Origin: CAZGSG01 sp964528095
GTDB taxonomy: Bacteria > Bacteroidota > Bacteroidia > Chitinophagales > Chitinophagaceae
Direction: 5' to 3'
Assembly (NCBI GenBank): GCA_964528095.1
Contig: CAZGSG010000056.1
Location: forward strand, 1-24,890
Length of the DNA: 24,890 bases
A model generated the notes under the pieces. It was not told the DNA's origin. It made no database searches and was given only the letters and a program-made list of their open reading frames with translations. Shown piece after piece: positions 8,935 through 16,272 of the stretch (position 1 is its first letter; every line of letters begins with the position of its first letter). The position numbers and the translations under genes were made by a program.

Positions 8935-9050
8935 TTCGATACAACCGCTTAGCCGCTGCTGAATTAACACAGCTTAAACACAGATCTTACCCAGGGTTTC
9001 TGTGGGTGATGTGTGGGTTAGATGTGGGTTAGATGTGGGTTAGTATCGAA
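8935..9050. repeat. 11-bp tandem repeat bracketed by inverted 8-mers
   Basis: The 8-mers TTCGATAC (8935-8942) and GTATCGAA (9043-9050) are perfect inverted repeats and enclose about 100 bases. The inner right part is a tandem array: GATGTGTGGGTTA (9008-9020), then two exact 11-bp units GATGTGGGTTA (9021-9031 and 9032-9042), preceded by a related TGTGGGT at 9001-9007. The 11-bp period is close to one DNA helical turn, so a binding protein would meet each unit on nearly the same face. It may instead be a small dispersed repeat. It ends about 140 bases upstream of the msrA start. Confidence 0.75.
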
Positions 9051-9192
9051 CGAACATTGAACATGCGCAGGCGAAACATAGTAAAAAACTTTACCGGTAA
9101 TCTTTTTGAGGTATATTATAACAACTTGTTAATGCAAAGGGGATCACTAATCCGATCTACCCATATTGACGTATTTTGTACTAAATTTTATC

Positions 9193-9873
9193 ATGCGAAT
9201 TCCTGAAAGGCACTTGTTAAAACCAATCATGACAATTTTTGTTATTGGCATGTGCCAGTTCATTTCCTGTGCACAACAAAAAAAACAAGACAATAACGTG
9301 ACAAGTTCAACATCGCCAGTCAGTCAACATACAGGAGCAACTGACACCGCTACTTTTGCCAATGGTTGTTTTTGGTGTACCGAAGCTATTTTCGAAGAGC
9401 TTGATGGTGTAGTCAGCGCTACTTCGGGCTATACCGGGGGCCAGGTCGCCAATCCCAGCTACAAAGAGGTGTGTACCGGTACTACGGGGCACGCAGAAGC
9501 GCTGGAAATAGTGTATGATCCAAAAAAAATCAGCTTTGACGAATTACTGGAAGTATTCTGGGAAACGCATGATCCTACCACGCTCAACAGGCAGGGTAAT
9601 GATGTAGGCACACAGTATAGAAGCGGTGTATTTTATCATAATACGGAGCAAAAAGAAAAAGCTGAAAAATACAAGGAAGAATTGAATAAAAGCGGGGCCT
9701 TTAATAACCCGATCGTAACAGAGATCGTACCAGCGGTGAAATTTTATCCTGCAGAAAATTACCACCAGCAATACTTTGAAAATAATGAGAATACAAATCC
9801 TTATTGTAAAATTGTGATCAGGCCTAAGCTGGATAAATTCAGAAAGGTATTTAAGGACAAATTGAAAAAATAG
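9193..9873 (+). CDS. msrA: Peptide-methionine (S)-S-oxide reductase MsrA, lipoprotein form
   Basis: 226 aa from ATG 9193. A longer reading from TTG 9166 is possible but adds nothing to the signal peptide. MsrA reduces the S-epimer of methionine sulfoxide in proteins and is recycled by thioredoxin. The active-site motif GCFWC (nucleophile Cys59) is intact, followed by GYTGGQVANPSYKEVCTG, TGHAEALEI and the canonical D-P-x-x-x-N-x-Q-G-x-D-x-G-x-x-Y-R motif (DPTTLNRQGNDVGTQYR). There is a further Cys in NPYC near the C-terminus that could act as resolving Cys. The N-terminus is a lipoprotein signal with lipobox FISC (Cys26) and a Ser/Thr/Gln-rich linker, so it should be exported and membrane-anchored, acting on oxidised envelope proteins. 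There is no fused MsrB domain. The gene is monocistronic and converges with the binding-protein gene. Confidence 0.95.
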   Translation: MRIPERHLLKPIMTIFVIGMCQFISCAQQKKQDNNVTSSTSPVSQHTGATDTATFANGCFWCTEAIFEELDGVVSATSGYTGGQVANPSYKEVCTGTTGHAEALEIVYDPKKISFDELLEVFWETHDPTTLNRQGNDVGTQYRSGVFYHNTEQKEKAEKYKEELNKSGAFNNPIVTEIVPAVKFYPAENYHQQYFENNENTNPYCKIVIRPKLDKFRKVFKDKLKK

Positions 9874-9896
9874 TTGGGAGTGCTCTCTTATTTGTT

Positions 9897-10125
9897 TTTT
9901 AACACGGAGGGCACGGAAAAAATTATTTCATTCTTTCTGTTCGGCAATCACTCTATCGCTGATTATTTACTCCCGTTTGACCTCAAAATATGGAAACACG
10001 GAATACGCAGACGCTGCCTGTTCCGTGTTTCCAATTCGGGTAGACGTATAACTTATTGTACAAGCCAGACATGTTATTCAGAAAGAAAGAATGAAATAAT
10101 TTTTTCCGTGCCCTCCGTGTTAAAA
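9897..10125. repeat. Large nested palindromic element with CACGGA motifs
   Basis: Outer arms 9897-9938 and 10084-10125 are perfect 42-bp inverted repeats containing AACACGGAGGGCACGGA. The 145-base interior holds a second perfect 13-bp inverted repeat, TGGAAACACGGAA (9991-10003) and its complement (10021-10033), whose 17-base loop can itself pair GCAG with CTGC. The whole forms a cruciform or nested RNA hairpin exactly between the msrA stop and the stop of the convergent binding-protein gene (10 bases away). Arms this perfect imply recent insertion or active maintenance. No open frame of note and no transposase are inside. It could serve as a two-way terminator. Confidence 0.92.
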
Positions 10126-10135
10126 CCCCAAAAAG

Positions 10136-11755
10136 TTATTCGCCGATTTTTGTTCTCCGAAGCTCCAGCAGGTTGAGGCCATTCGGTGTAAACCCTTTCA
10201 CGTACGGCTGTACAATTCTTACCGATTGATCATACCATAGGGGCACGACCGGTGCGTCTTCTATCAGCAGCTGATCTGCCTGCCTGTAAAGATCATAGCG
10301 AATAGAATCATTTTCTTCTCCCAGCGCTTTTTCAAAAAGCGCGTCGAACCGTGGATTTTTGTATCGCGTATAGTTAGGCGGGGCCGGGTTTTTGGAATAG
10401 AACACGGAGAGATAATTTTCGGCATCGGGGTAATCTGCGATCCAGCTTGCCCTGAAGAATAAGGCGGTAGAGTTAGCCGTCATTTCGAGCAGTAATGCTT
10501 TTTGCACTATTTCAACCTGGACCGGAATACCGGTTTCCTCCAGCTGTTTTGCTACAAAACTTGCCATATCAGCATAAAGTGCAATACTCAATAATTTCAC
10601 CGGTGCAAGTCCTTTACCATTTGGAAACCCTGCTTCCTGCAGCAATTGCCGGCTTTTTGCAGGGTCGTAGTAATAGCCTTTTACCAGTGATGAGTCGAAT
10701 GAAGGAAGCCCCAGCGGCACAAATCCGGACTCGGCCGGGGTGCCCAGTGAATTTCGCAGGTAGAGGATCATCTTGCGCCTGTCAAATCCATAGTTGATCG
10801 CCTGGCGCAGTTTTTTTGATCGTAATGGAGAGCTTTTTAATAGTGTATTTGATGAATCGGCCAGGATTCCAAAGTATTCGATGTTCAGATAGGGAGTGAC
10901 CTGCAATTGTATCTTGCCCATCCATTCCTTTCGCAAAACGCCCTGTCGTGTCAGGATCTCATCTTTAAATGACGCGTCTATATCGTTGATGAATTCCAGT
11001 TTATTTTGCCTGAATAATAAAAACTCTGTAGCCTTACTATCATAGAAGGTGATCTTTATTCCTTCAAGATAAGGAAGGCTGTTACCCTGTTCATCTTTTT
11101 CAAAATAGTGCGGGTTCTTTTTTAATACCAGTGCCTGGCCTTCTTCCCAGGCCACAAACGAAAAAGGTCCTGTACCCACAGGATGGCGGCGAAAATCATT
11201 CCCATATTTCTCAACAGCTTCTTTTGCTACCACTGAACAGTATTGCATTGAGAGGATGCCCAATACCGGCTGGTATGCGCGCACCAGTTTTATCTGAAAA
11301 GTAGAATCGTCGATTGCCATGAATGGCCGTTCGGTATCTACTTTCCGGTTGAAGATCCATGCCCCGGGGCTGGCAATATTTTTATCGATAATGCGGTAAA
11401 AACTATACTCAACATCCTTTGCTGTCATTTTTCGGCCTTTACCGTTCTCAAATGCCGGATCATCATGAAAGAAAACATCATTCCTTAAATGAAAAGTATA
11501 AATCAGTTTATCAGCCGATATTTCCCATCTCAGGGCCAGCGAAGGTTTTAATTCCAGGCTATCGCTGGTTTCAATCAGTGTATTGAAGAGTTGATGTGCA
11601 GGCCACATCGTAGACTGATTTTTGGCAAATACCGGGTCGAGAGAGGCAATTCCGGTAAATTCATTATAGTGAAAGATCTTTTGTCCGCTGTTACCCGTGT
11701 GTCCGCAGGAAACTACTAAAAAGCATGCGGCAATCCATATCCAGCCTGTTTTCAT
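10136..11755 (-). CDS. ABC-type peptide/solute-binding lipoprotein (family 5, DppA/OppA-like)
   Basis: 539 aa from ATG 11755; an upstream ATG at 11809 would add 18 residues before the signal peptide and is disfavoured. The signal is MKTGWIWIAAC...LVVSC with Cys17 lipidated. Family-5 features follow: SLDPVFAKNQSTMWPAHQLFNTLIE near the N-terminus, LALRWEISADKLIYTFHLRNDVFFHDDP, MTAKDVEYSFYRIID, HPVGTGPFSFVAWEEGQALVLKKNPHYF, LRQAINYGFDRRKMI and a C-terminal AP-V-PLWYDQSVRIVQPYVKGFTPNG. Members deliver di- or oligopeptides (some nickel or other solutes) to an ABC permease. No permease or ATPase gene is nearby, so the partner must be encoded elsewhere, or it is a stand-alone homologue. The ligand cannot be predicted from sequence. 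Confidence 0.92.
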   Translation of the reverse strand: MKTGWIWIAACFLVVSCGHTGNSGQKIFHYNEFTGIASLDPVFAKNQSTMWPAHQLFNTLIETSDSLELKPSLALRWEISADKLIYTFHLRNDVFFHDDPAFENGKGRKMTAKDVEYSFYRIIDKNIASPGAWIFNRKVDTERPFMAIDDSTFQIKLVRAYQPVLGILSMQYCSVVAKEAVEKYGNDFRRHPVGTGPFSFVAWEEGQALVLKKNPHYFEKDEQGNSLPYLEGIKITFYDSKATEFLLFRQNKLEFINDIDASFKDEILTRQGVLRKEWMGKIQLQVTPYLNIEYFGILADSSNTLLKSSPLRSKKLRQAINYGFDRRKMILYLRNSLGTPAESGFVPLGLPSFDSSLVKGYYYDPAKSRQLLQEAGFPNGKGLAPVKLLSIALYADMASFVAKQLEETGIPVQVEIVQKALLLEMTANSTALFFRASWIADYPDAENYLSVFYSKNPAPPNYTRYKNPRFDALFEKALGEENDSIRYDLYRQADQLLIEDAPVVPLWYDQSVRIVQPYVKGFTPNGLNLLELRRTKIGE

Positions 11756-11911
11756 TATCCCGTACCCGGAATTCATCATCCTGTATCTTTTAACTACCAT
11801 ATTTCGCATGAACGACTAAATTTACATTATCAAAACAATTATACGTGAAATATCCGCAAAAATTATCGAGCTGATCCATACCAACGGCGATGATAATTTA
11901 TGTGAATATAT

Positions 11912-11931
11912 CCTGTCTGCCGACAGGCAGG
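11912..11931. repeat. 20-bp GC-rich hairpin sequence upstream of M1 peptidase gene
   Basis: The sequence can fold as CCTGTC-TGCC-GACAGG (11912-11927) or, exclusively, as CTGCC-GACA-GGCAG (11917-11930). It lies 22 bases before the ATG at 11954, within the probable leader. Its GC content contrasts with the AT-rich surroundings. From memory, similar CCTGYCTGCCG-type palindromes are scattered in many Bacteroidota genomes, but this could not be checked here. Confidence 0.55.
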
Positions 11932-11953
11932 TATACGGCCAAAACAATAACAC

Positions 11954-13654
11954 ATGAAACAGCACGCTTTCTTTTTTTTAATTGCCGCGATAGTGATTTT
12001 TATATCTACACCGGTGGCCGCTCAATTGGGCACGTCAAAAAAAAGCTTTAATCACCAGGATTCACTTCGTGGAAGCGTTACTCCTGAACGAGCCTGGTGG
12101 GATGTACAAAAATATTCGATTGATGTGACCCCTGATTATATTAATAAAACAATCAGCGGAAGCGTGGCGATACAGATAAAAAAAATACAAACGGCATCTA
12201 CAACCCGTTTGCAGATAGACCTGCAGCAACCAATGATATTGGACAAGGCAGCCTATCTCTCAGGATATAAAAAAAATAGTAGGGCCAGCCCGCTCGATAT
12301 TCCTTTTACACGGGAAGGTAATGTTTACTGGCTGGAGACTTCAGCGATCTATAAATCGATCCAGGATGGGGATATCATTGTATTGCAGTATCATGGCAAA
12401 CCAAGGGAAGCCATCAACCCGCCCTGGGATGGAGGATGGATCTGGAAAAAAGATGAAAAAGGACGTCCCTGGATGACAGTGGCCTGCCAGGGATTGGGAG
12501 CAAGTGTCTGGTATCCCTGTAAAGATTACCAGGGCGATGAGCCAGACCTGGGAGCAACGCTGACTATTCGTGTGGCCGATTCACTGACAGCAGTAGGCAA
12601 CGGAAGACTGACTAAAAAAACAAGCCATGATGATGGTACAACATCCTGGGAATGGAATGTTAAAAACCCGATCAATAATTATAATATCATCCCTTATATC
12701 GGCAAATATGTGAACTGGGAAGAAAAGTTTGCCGGTGAAAAAGGTGAGTTGGATTGCAGTTACTGGGTATTGGATTATGACCTGGAGAAATCAAAAACCC
12801 AATTTGGCCGAGATGTAAAAAAAATGCTCAAATGTTTTGAAGAATGGTTTGGCCCCTACCCTTTTTACGAGGATAGTTACAAACTGGTAGAATCATCTCA
12901 TTTGGGAATGGAACACCAGAGCGCTGTAGCTTATGGTAATAAATTCATGAACGGCTACCTGGGCATGGACCTTTCCGGCACCGGCCGTGGTAAGGATTGG
13001 GATTATATCATCGTTCACGAAAGCGGGCATGAGTGGTTTGCCAATAATATTACTACCAATGATCTTGCTGACATGTGGGTGCACGAAGGGTTTACCACTT
13101 ACTCGGAAGTATTATTTGTAGAATGCCAGCAGGGCAAAGAAGCCGCAGATGAATATTGCCAGGGCCTGAGAAGAGGTATTCGCAATAGTAGCCCCGTGAT
13201 AGGGCCATATGGAGTAAACAAAGAAGGCAGTGAAGACATGTATCCCAAAGGAGCTAATATGCTGCATACGATCCGGCAGATCATCAATGATGATGTGAAA
13301 TTCAAAGAAATCCTGCGGGGACTGAACAAAGACTTTTATCATAAGACCGTTGATTCAAAAGACGTAGAACAATATATCAGTAAAAAATCGGGAGTAGATT
13401 TTTCAAAAGTGTTTGACCAGTATCTGCGTGCGGTAAAGATTCCGACACTGGAGTACAAGATGAATGAAAGAGAATTGTCTTACCGCTGGGTTAATTGCAT
13501 AGAAGGGTTTGAGATGCCGGTTCAAATAGGTACTGGCAAACCATTTATTATTACGCCAACCAATGAATGGAAAAAAATAAGCCTTCCACTGAATTATGAG
13601 ATAAAGGATATCAACAAGAATTTTTATATTACTATTAAAGAAGTAAAAGATTAA
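11954..13654 (+). CDS. Secreted M1-family zinc aminopeptidase
   Basis: 566 aa with a cleavable signal peptide (MKQHAFFFLIAAIVIFISTPVAAQ). The zinc motif HESGH (His355, Glu356, His359) with Glu378 in VHEGF, 18 residues later, is the HExxH-x18-E signature of gluzincin family M1. The exopeptidase motif is GMEHQ at 318-322, in place of the usual GxMEN. The downstream MYPKGANML carries the conserved transition-state Tyr (YxKG). An N-terminal beta-sandwich (WWDVQKYSIDVTPDYINKTISGSVAIQIK) precedes the catalytic domain. The protein is shorter than many M1 enzymes (often 600-900 aa), with only a small C-terminal beta region and no ARM-repeat domain. It should remove N-terminal residues from peptides in the periplasm or outside. 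The start at 11954 is fixed by the signal peptide. Downstream, the flippase gene follows after 64 bases. Confidence 0.94.
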   Translation: MKQHAFFFLIAAIVIFISTPVAAQLGTSKKSFNHQDSLRGSVTPERAWWDVQKYSIDVTPDYINKTISGSVAIQIKKIQTASTTRLQIDLQQPMILDKAAYLSGYKKNSRASPLDIPFTREGNVYWLETSAIYKSIQDGDIIVLQYHGKPREAINPPWDGGWIWKKDEKGRPWMTVACQGLGASVWYPCKDYQGDEPDLGATLTIRVADSLTAVGNGRLTKKTSHDDGTTSWEWNVKNPINNYNIIPYIGKYVNWEEKFAGEKGELDCSYWVLDYDLEKSKTQFGRDVKKMLKCFEEWFGPYPFYEDSYKLVESSHLGMEHQSAVAYGNKFMNGYLGMDLSGTGRGKDWDYIIVHESGHEWFANNITTNDLADMWVHEGFTTYSEVLFVECQQGKEAADEYCQGLRRGIRNSSPVIGPYGVNKEGSEDMYPKGANMLHTIRQIINDDVKFKEILRGLNKDFYHKTVDSKDVEQYISKKSGVDFSKVFDQYLRAVKIPTLEYKMNERELSYRWVNCIEGFEMPVQIGTGKPFIITPTNEWKKISLPLNYEIKDINKNFYITIKEVKD

Positions 13655-13718
13655 AATAACATTCGTCCGTTATTTGCCATAAGATATCCAGCATCTACAA
13701 AATAAATCTTTCCTGTTA

Positions 13719-15218
13719 ATGAGCACTATACGCCGGCAAAGTATTATATCATCCCTGGTAATTTATTTCGGCTTTGCTGTGGGTATGTTGAATTTTTATT
13801 TTTTTGGGACCCGTTTCACCACTTCAGAATATGGACTAACTTCTATTTTTGTACAAATAGCTTCTCTTATACTTGCATTTGCAGGATTAGCAATGCCGAG
13901 TTTCATTTCCAAATTTTTTCCATACTACAAGGACCATGTAGAGCACAAGAAAAATGATCTTATATCCGTTGCACTCCTGGTGAGCGTGTTTGGTTTTTTG
14001 ATGGTATTGGTAGCAGGCTGGGTCTTTAAAGATATGGTGATCCGTAAGTTTGGAACTAACTCACCCCAACTGGTAATATACTATTACTGGTTATTCCCGA
14101 TGGGATTGGGTCTTACAATTTACTCGGTACTGGAAACATACACCTGGGGACTGGGCAAGCCTGTACTCACAAATTTTCTTAAAGAAGTAGAATGGAGATT
14201 GATCACTACTGTATTGATCCTGCTTTTTATATTGGGAGTAATAAACAGTTTCGGTCTTTTTATAAAACTGTATGCGTTAACATACCCGGCCATAGCACTT
14301 ACTTTGCTTTGTTACCTTGCTTTTACCAAACAAATTCATTTTACTTTTTCGTTTAGCAAAGTCACTCGCCGCTATTATAAAAAGATCATCACTTTTTGTT
14401 TATTTATCTATTCCAGTACGATCGTTTTTCAGTTATCGCAGGTATTTGACTCAATCGTGATTGCTTCCGTATTAAAAGATGGGTTGGAAAAAGCAGGGAT
14501 TTTTGGACTGGCTACTATTATGACCAGCATCATCCAGGCACCGCAGCGGGGAATCGTGTCTTCAGCAATTCCCCGGCTGGCAAGAGCATGGAAATCGAAG
14601 GACATGCCATTGCTGCAAAAGATCTACCAGCGTTCATCCATCAACCTTTTACTCTTTGCTTCAGGCATTTATTTGCTGATTGCCCTGAACTATCAGGAAG
14701 CCATCATTACTTTCAAGCTCAACGACAATTACCTTTTGGGGTTTCATGCGTTCCTGCTGCTCGGCCTCACCAGGGTCATCGACCTGGGCACAGGAGTAAA
14801 TGAACACATAATCGGCACATCCAATTACTGGCGCTTTCAACTGGTGAGTGGCGTTATACTATTGGCATTGATGCTGCCTCTTACCTATATTCTTACCAAA
14901 CAATATGGACTTATAGGACCTGCTATTGCCAATCTTGTATCGATATCCATTTACAATTTGATCCGGATTTTATTCCTGTACAGGAAGTTCAGACTTTTCC
15001 CTTTCACTATACAGTCTTTATACATCCTGCTGCTTGCTGGCATATCTTATACCGCGTCCTATTTACTTTTTATTAATATGCATGGATTTTGGGGGCTGCT
15101 GCTAAGAACCGTATTATTCATTCTCCTGTATGTTTCCGCAGCTGTATACTTCCAGCTATCACCTGATGTTGCAGCCGTATTACAAACACTGAAAAAGAGA
15201 ATGGGCTGGAGTAAGTAA
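13719..15218 (+). CDS. Polysaccharide/oligosaccharide flippase (Wzx/MurJ-MATE superfamily)
   Basis: 499 aa, almost entirely hydrophobic, with about 12-14 transmembrane segments. The N-terminal pattern (IISSLVIYFGFAVGMLNFYFFGTRFTTSEYGLTSIFVQIASLI) and mid-protein LSQVFDSIVIASVLKDGLEKAGIFGLATIM match the RfbX/Wzx family of MOP exporters, which flip lipid-linked sugar units across the inner membrane. The charged loops are short, and no extra domain is visible. No glycosyltransferase or other polysaccharide-synthesis gene is adjacent, so the glycan substrate is unknown. The 64-base gap to the M1 gene shows no terminator, so co-transcription is possible. The start ATG 13719 begins just before the first membrane segment. 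Confidence 0.85.
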   Translation: MSTIRRQSIISSLVIYFGFAVGMLNFYFFGTRFTTSEYGLTSIFVQIASLILAFAGLAMPSFISKFFPYYKDHVEHKKNDLISVALLVSVFGFLMVLVAGWVFKDMVIRKFGTNSPQLVIYYYWLFPMGLGLTIYSVLETYTWGLGKPVLTNFLKEVEWRLITTVLILLFILGVINSFGLFIKLYALTYPAIALTLLCYLAFTKQIHFTFSFSKVTRRYYKKIITFCLFIYSSTIVFQLSQVFDSIVIASVLKDGLEKAGIFGLATIMTSIIQAPQRGIVSSAIPRLARAWKSKDMPLLQKIYQRSSINLLLFASGIYLLIALNYQEAIITFKLNDNYLLGFHAFLLLGLTRVIDLGTGVNEHIIGTSNYWRFQLVSGVILLALMLPLTYILTKQYGLIGPAIANLVSISIYNLIRILFLYRKFRLFPFTIQSLYILLLAGISYTASYLLFINMHGFWGLLLRTVLFILLYVSAAVYFQLSPDVAAVLQTLKKRMGWSK

Positions 15219-15269
15219 TAGTAATCCTGTTATAGCTAACAATTACTTTAGGGCTGGTAATACTATTCC

Positions 15270-15300
15270 ATGCTGATTAAACAGCGTACTTAATCAGCAT
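15270..15300. terminator. Hairpin between convergent genes (likely two-way terminator)
   Basis: A perfect 11-bp inverted repeat ATGCTGATTAA/TTAATCAGCAT (15270-15280, 15290-15300) with a 9-base loop lies midway between the flippase stop and the NlpC/P60 stop. It lacks a long T-tract on either strand, so termination efficiency is uncertain, but the position and perfect stem support this role. Confidence 0.6.
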
Positions 15301-15316
15301 AAAGGTGTAATTATTT

Positions 15317-16054
15317 TTATCTCGCGTTTGCCTCAGGCTTTTCTATTCGCCCAGCACCAAGATATTTTTTAAGATAATAAGGATCGAAGATATCGCTTAC
15401 CGTTACTCCTCTTGAAGAAGAAGCATGAATGAACTTATTATTCATCAGGTAAATCCCTACATGAGATACGCCACCGGTAGTATTAAAGAAAAGCAGGTCG
15501 CCCTCTTTCAGGTCAGTAGCGGAAATAATCCGGGAGGTCTTGTATTGCTCCCTCGCTGTACGCGGAAGCGAGAGTCCAAATGCAGAAAGATATACAGCCT
15601 GTACAAATGCAGAACAATCAATACCTGATTTGGAAGTACCTCCTAACCGGTATTTTGTTCCGTACCATTCGTCTACATATTCCAGTAAATGAAGATCACT
15701 CAGCATTTCCACTTCTGTGTTTAACAGAACAGCATATTTTAATTGTACCGCAGAAGCTTTTTCCGCACTGAAAGAACCTTCAGCAGCCGGCATCGCGGGA
15801 CCGCTTTTTATTTTTGAAGCATCAGTTGTCATGTATTCAGCCTGCCGGGTACCCGCTTCCTTATTTTCTGTTGAAGCATTGACATTGATATCATTCAGAA
15901 ATTTCACATCCTTAGTGGTCTTCGCTGTAACCTGCGGGGCGGTATGCACGGGAGCAGCAGGCCTTGTAGTACTTGCAGAATTAATCGGCTTGATACTTGA
16001 GCAACTCGTCATCGCGGCAGCGATCAATAAAGCAGGTATAAGTTTTTTGAACAT
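15317..16054 (-). CDS. NlpC/P60 (C40) family cell-wall hydrolase, lipoprotein
   Basis: 245 aa. Lipoprotein signal with Cys18 in AAAMTSC, followed by a Ser/Thr/Ala/Pro-rich low-complexity linker (about 19-105), then the NlpC/P60 domain. Catalytic Cys147 is in SGIDCSAFVQAVY, His198 in GGVSHVGIYL, and the third polar residue His210 in NKFIHASSSRGV. LPRTAREQY and LKEGDLLFFNT between them are typical of the fold. Members cleave D-Glu-meso-Dap or related bonds in peptidoglycan peptides; lipid anchoring suggests action on the murein from the outer membrane, similar to Spr/NlpC. The ATG at 16054 is preceded by a 5' leader that can form a small hairpin (16078-16093). It is transcribed divergently from the beta-propeller gene. 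Confidence 0.93.
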   Translation of the reverse strand: MFKKLIPALLIAAAMTSCSSIKPINSASTTRPAAPVHTAPQVTAKTTKDVKFLNDINVNASTENKEAGTRQAEYMTTDASKIKSGPAMPAAEGSFSAEKASAVQLKYAVLLNTEVEMLSDLHLLEYVDEWYGTKYRLGGTSKSGIDCSAFVQAVYLSAFGLSLPRTAREQYKTSRIISATDLKEGDLLFFNTTGGVSHVGIYLMNNKFIHASSSRGVTVSDIFDPYYLKKYLGAGRIEKPEANAR

Positions 16055-16077
16055 TCAGCTTTTTTTGAGGTTCCGGG

Positions 16078-16102
16078 ACGGTTCAAAAACCGTGCAAAAA
16101 TA
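16078..16102 (-). promoter_or_regulatory. Candidate -7 box and hairpin upstream of NlpC/P60 gene
   Basis: On the minus strand TATTTTTG (16095-16102) matches the Bacteroidota -7 consensus TAnnTTTG and lies about 40 bases before the start codon. Just downstream is a 6-bp hairpin, ACGGTT/AACCGT with loop CAAA (16078-16093), which would sit near the start of the transcript. No clear -33 TTTG partner was found, so this is a tentative assignment. Confidence 0.35.
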
Positions 16103-16272
16103 TAGTTTATAAATGTGAAAAAGGAGCTTCCTTTTAACGAAATTTGGAATTTTAAATTGCCTGAGGGTTAAGTTACTGTGAATAAGCGATTTAGGCTTCA
16201 ATTAGCGATTACCTGACCCTGATCAATTTAAATTATTACTTATTGTTATTTACTTATTATTGATATTCATTC

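Larger units (their letters stand above)
8639..9192. other. Gene-free divergent region between ROK regulator and msrA
   Basis: About 550 bases without a credible gene on either strand. It must hold the promoters for the leftward ROK gene and the rightward msrA. Visible structures are an 11-bp perfect odd palindrome GCCGGACCGGC at 8758-8768; a small AT-rich hairpin at 8780-8822; a 7-bp stem AGCAGGC/GCCTGCT at 8873-8879 and 8892-8898; and the bracketed tandem repeat at 8935-9050. No confident -33/-7 promoter pair could be assigned. The density of short structures is higher than in other spacers in this window. Confidence 0.6.

Noticed and set aside
8935..9050. Possible CRISPR array at the short tandem repeats
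   Set aside because: Units are 11 bp and directly adjacent, with no spacers; no cas genes are in the window.
9897..10125. Possible insertion sequence
   Set aside because: The inverted repeats look like IS ends, but the interior is only 145 bases with no transposase, so at most it is a non-autonomous element.
9874..10176. 100-codon frame downstream of msrA
   Set aside because: It coincides with the large palindromic element and continues into the binding-protein gene; coding would be incidental to the repeat.
15717..16112. 131-codon plus-strand frame opposite the NlpC/P60 gene
   Set aside because: Antisense of the Ala/Thr-rich linker and signal region; the hydrophobic look comes from the reverse reading of that linker.
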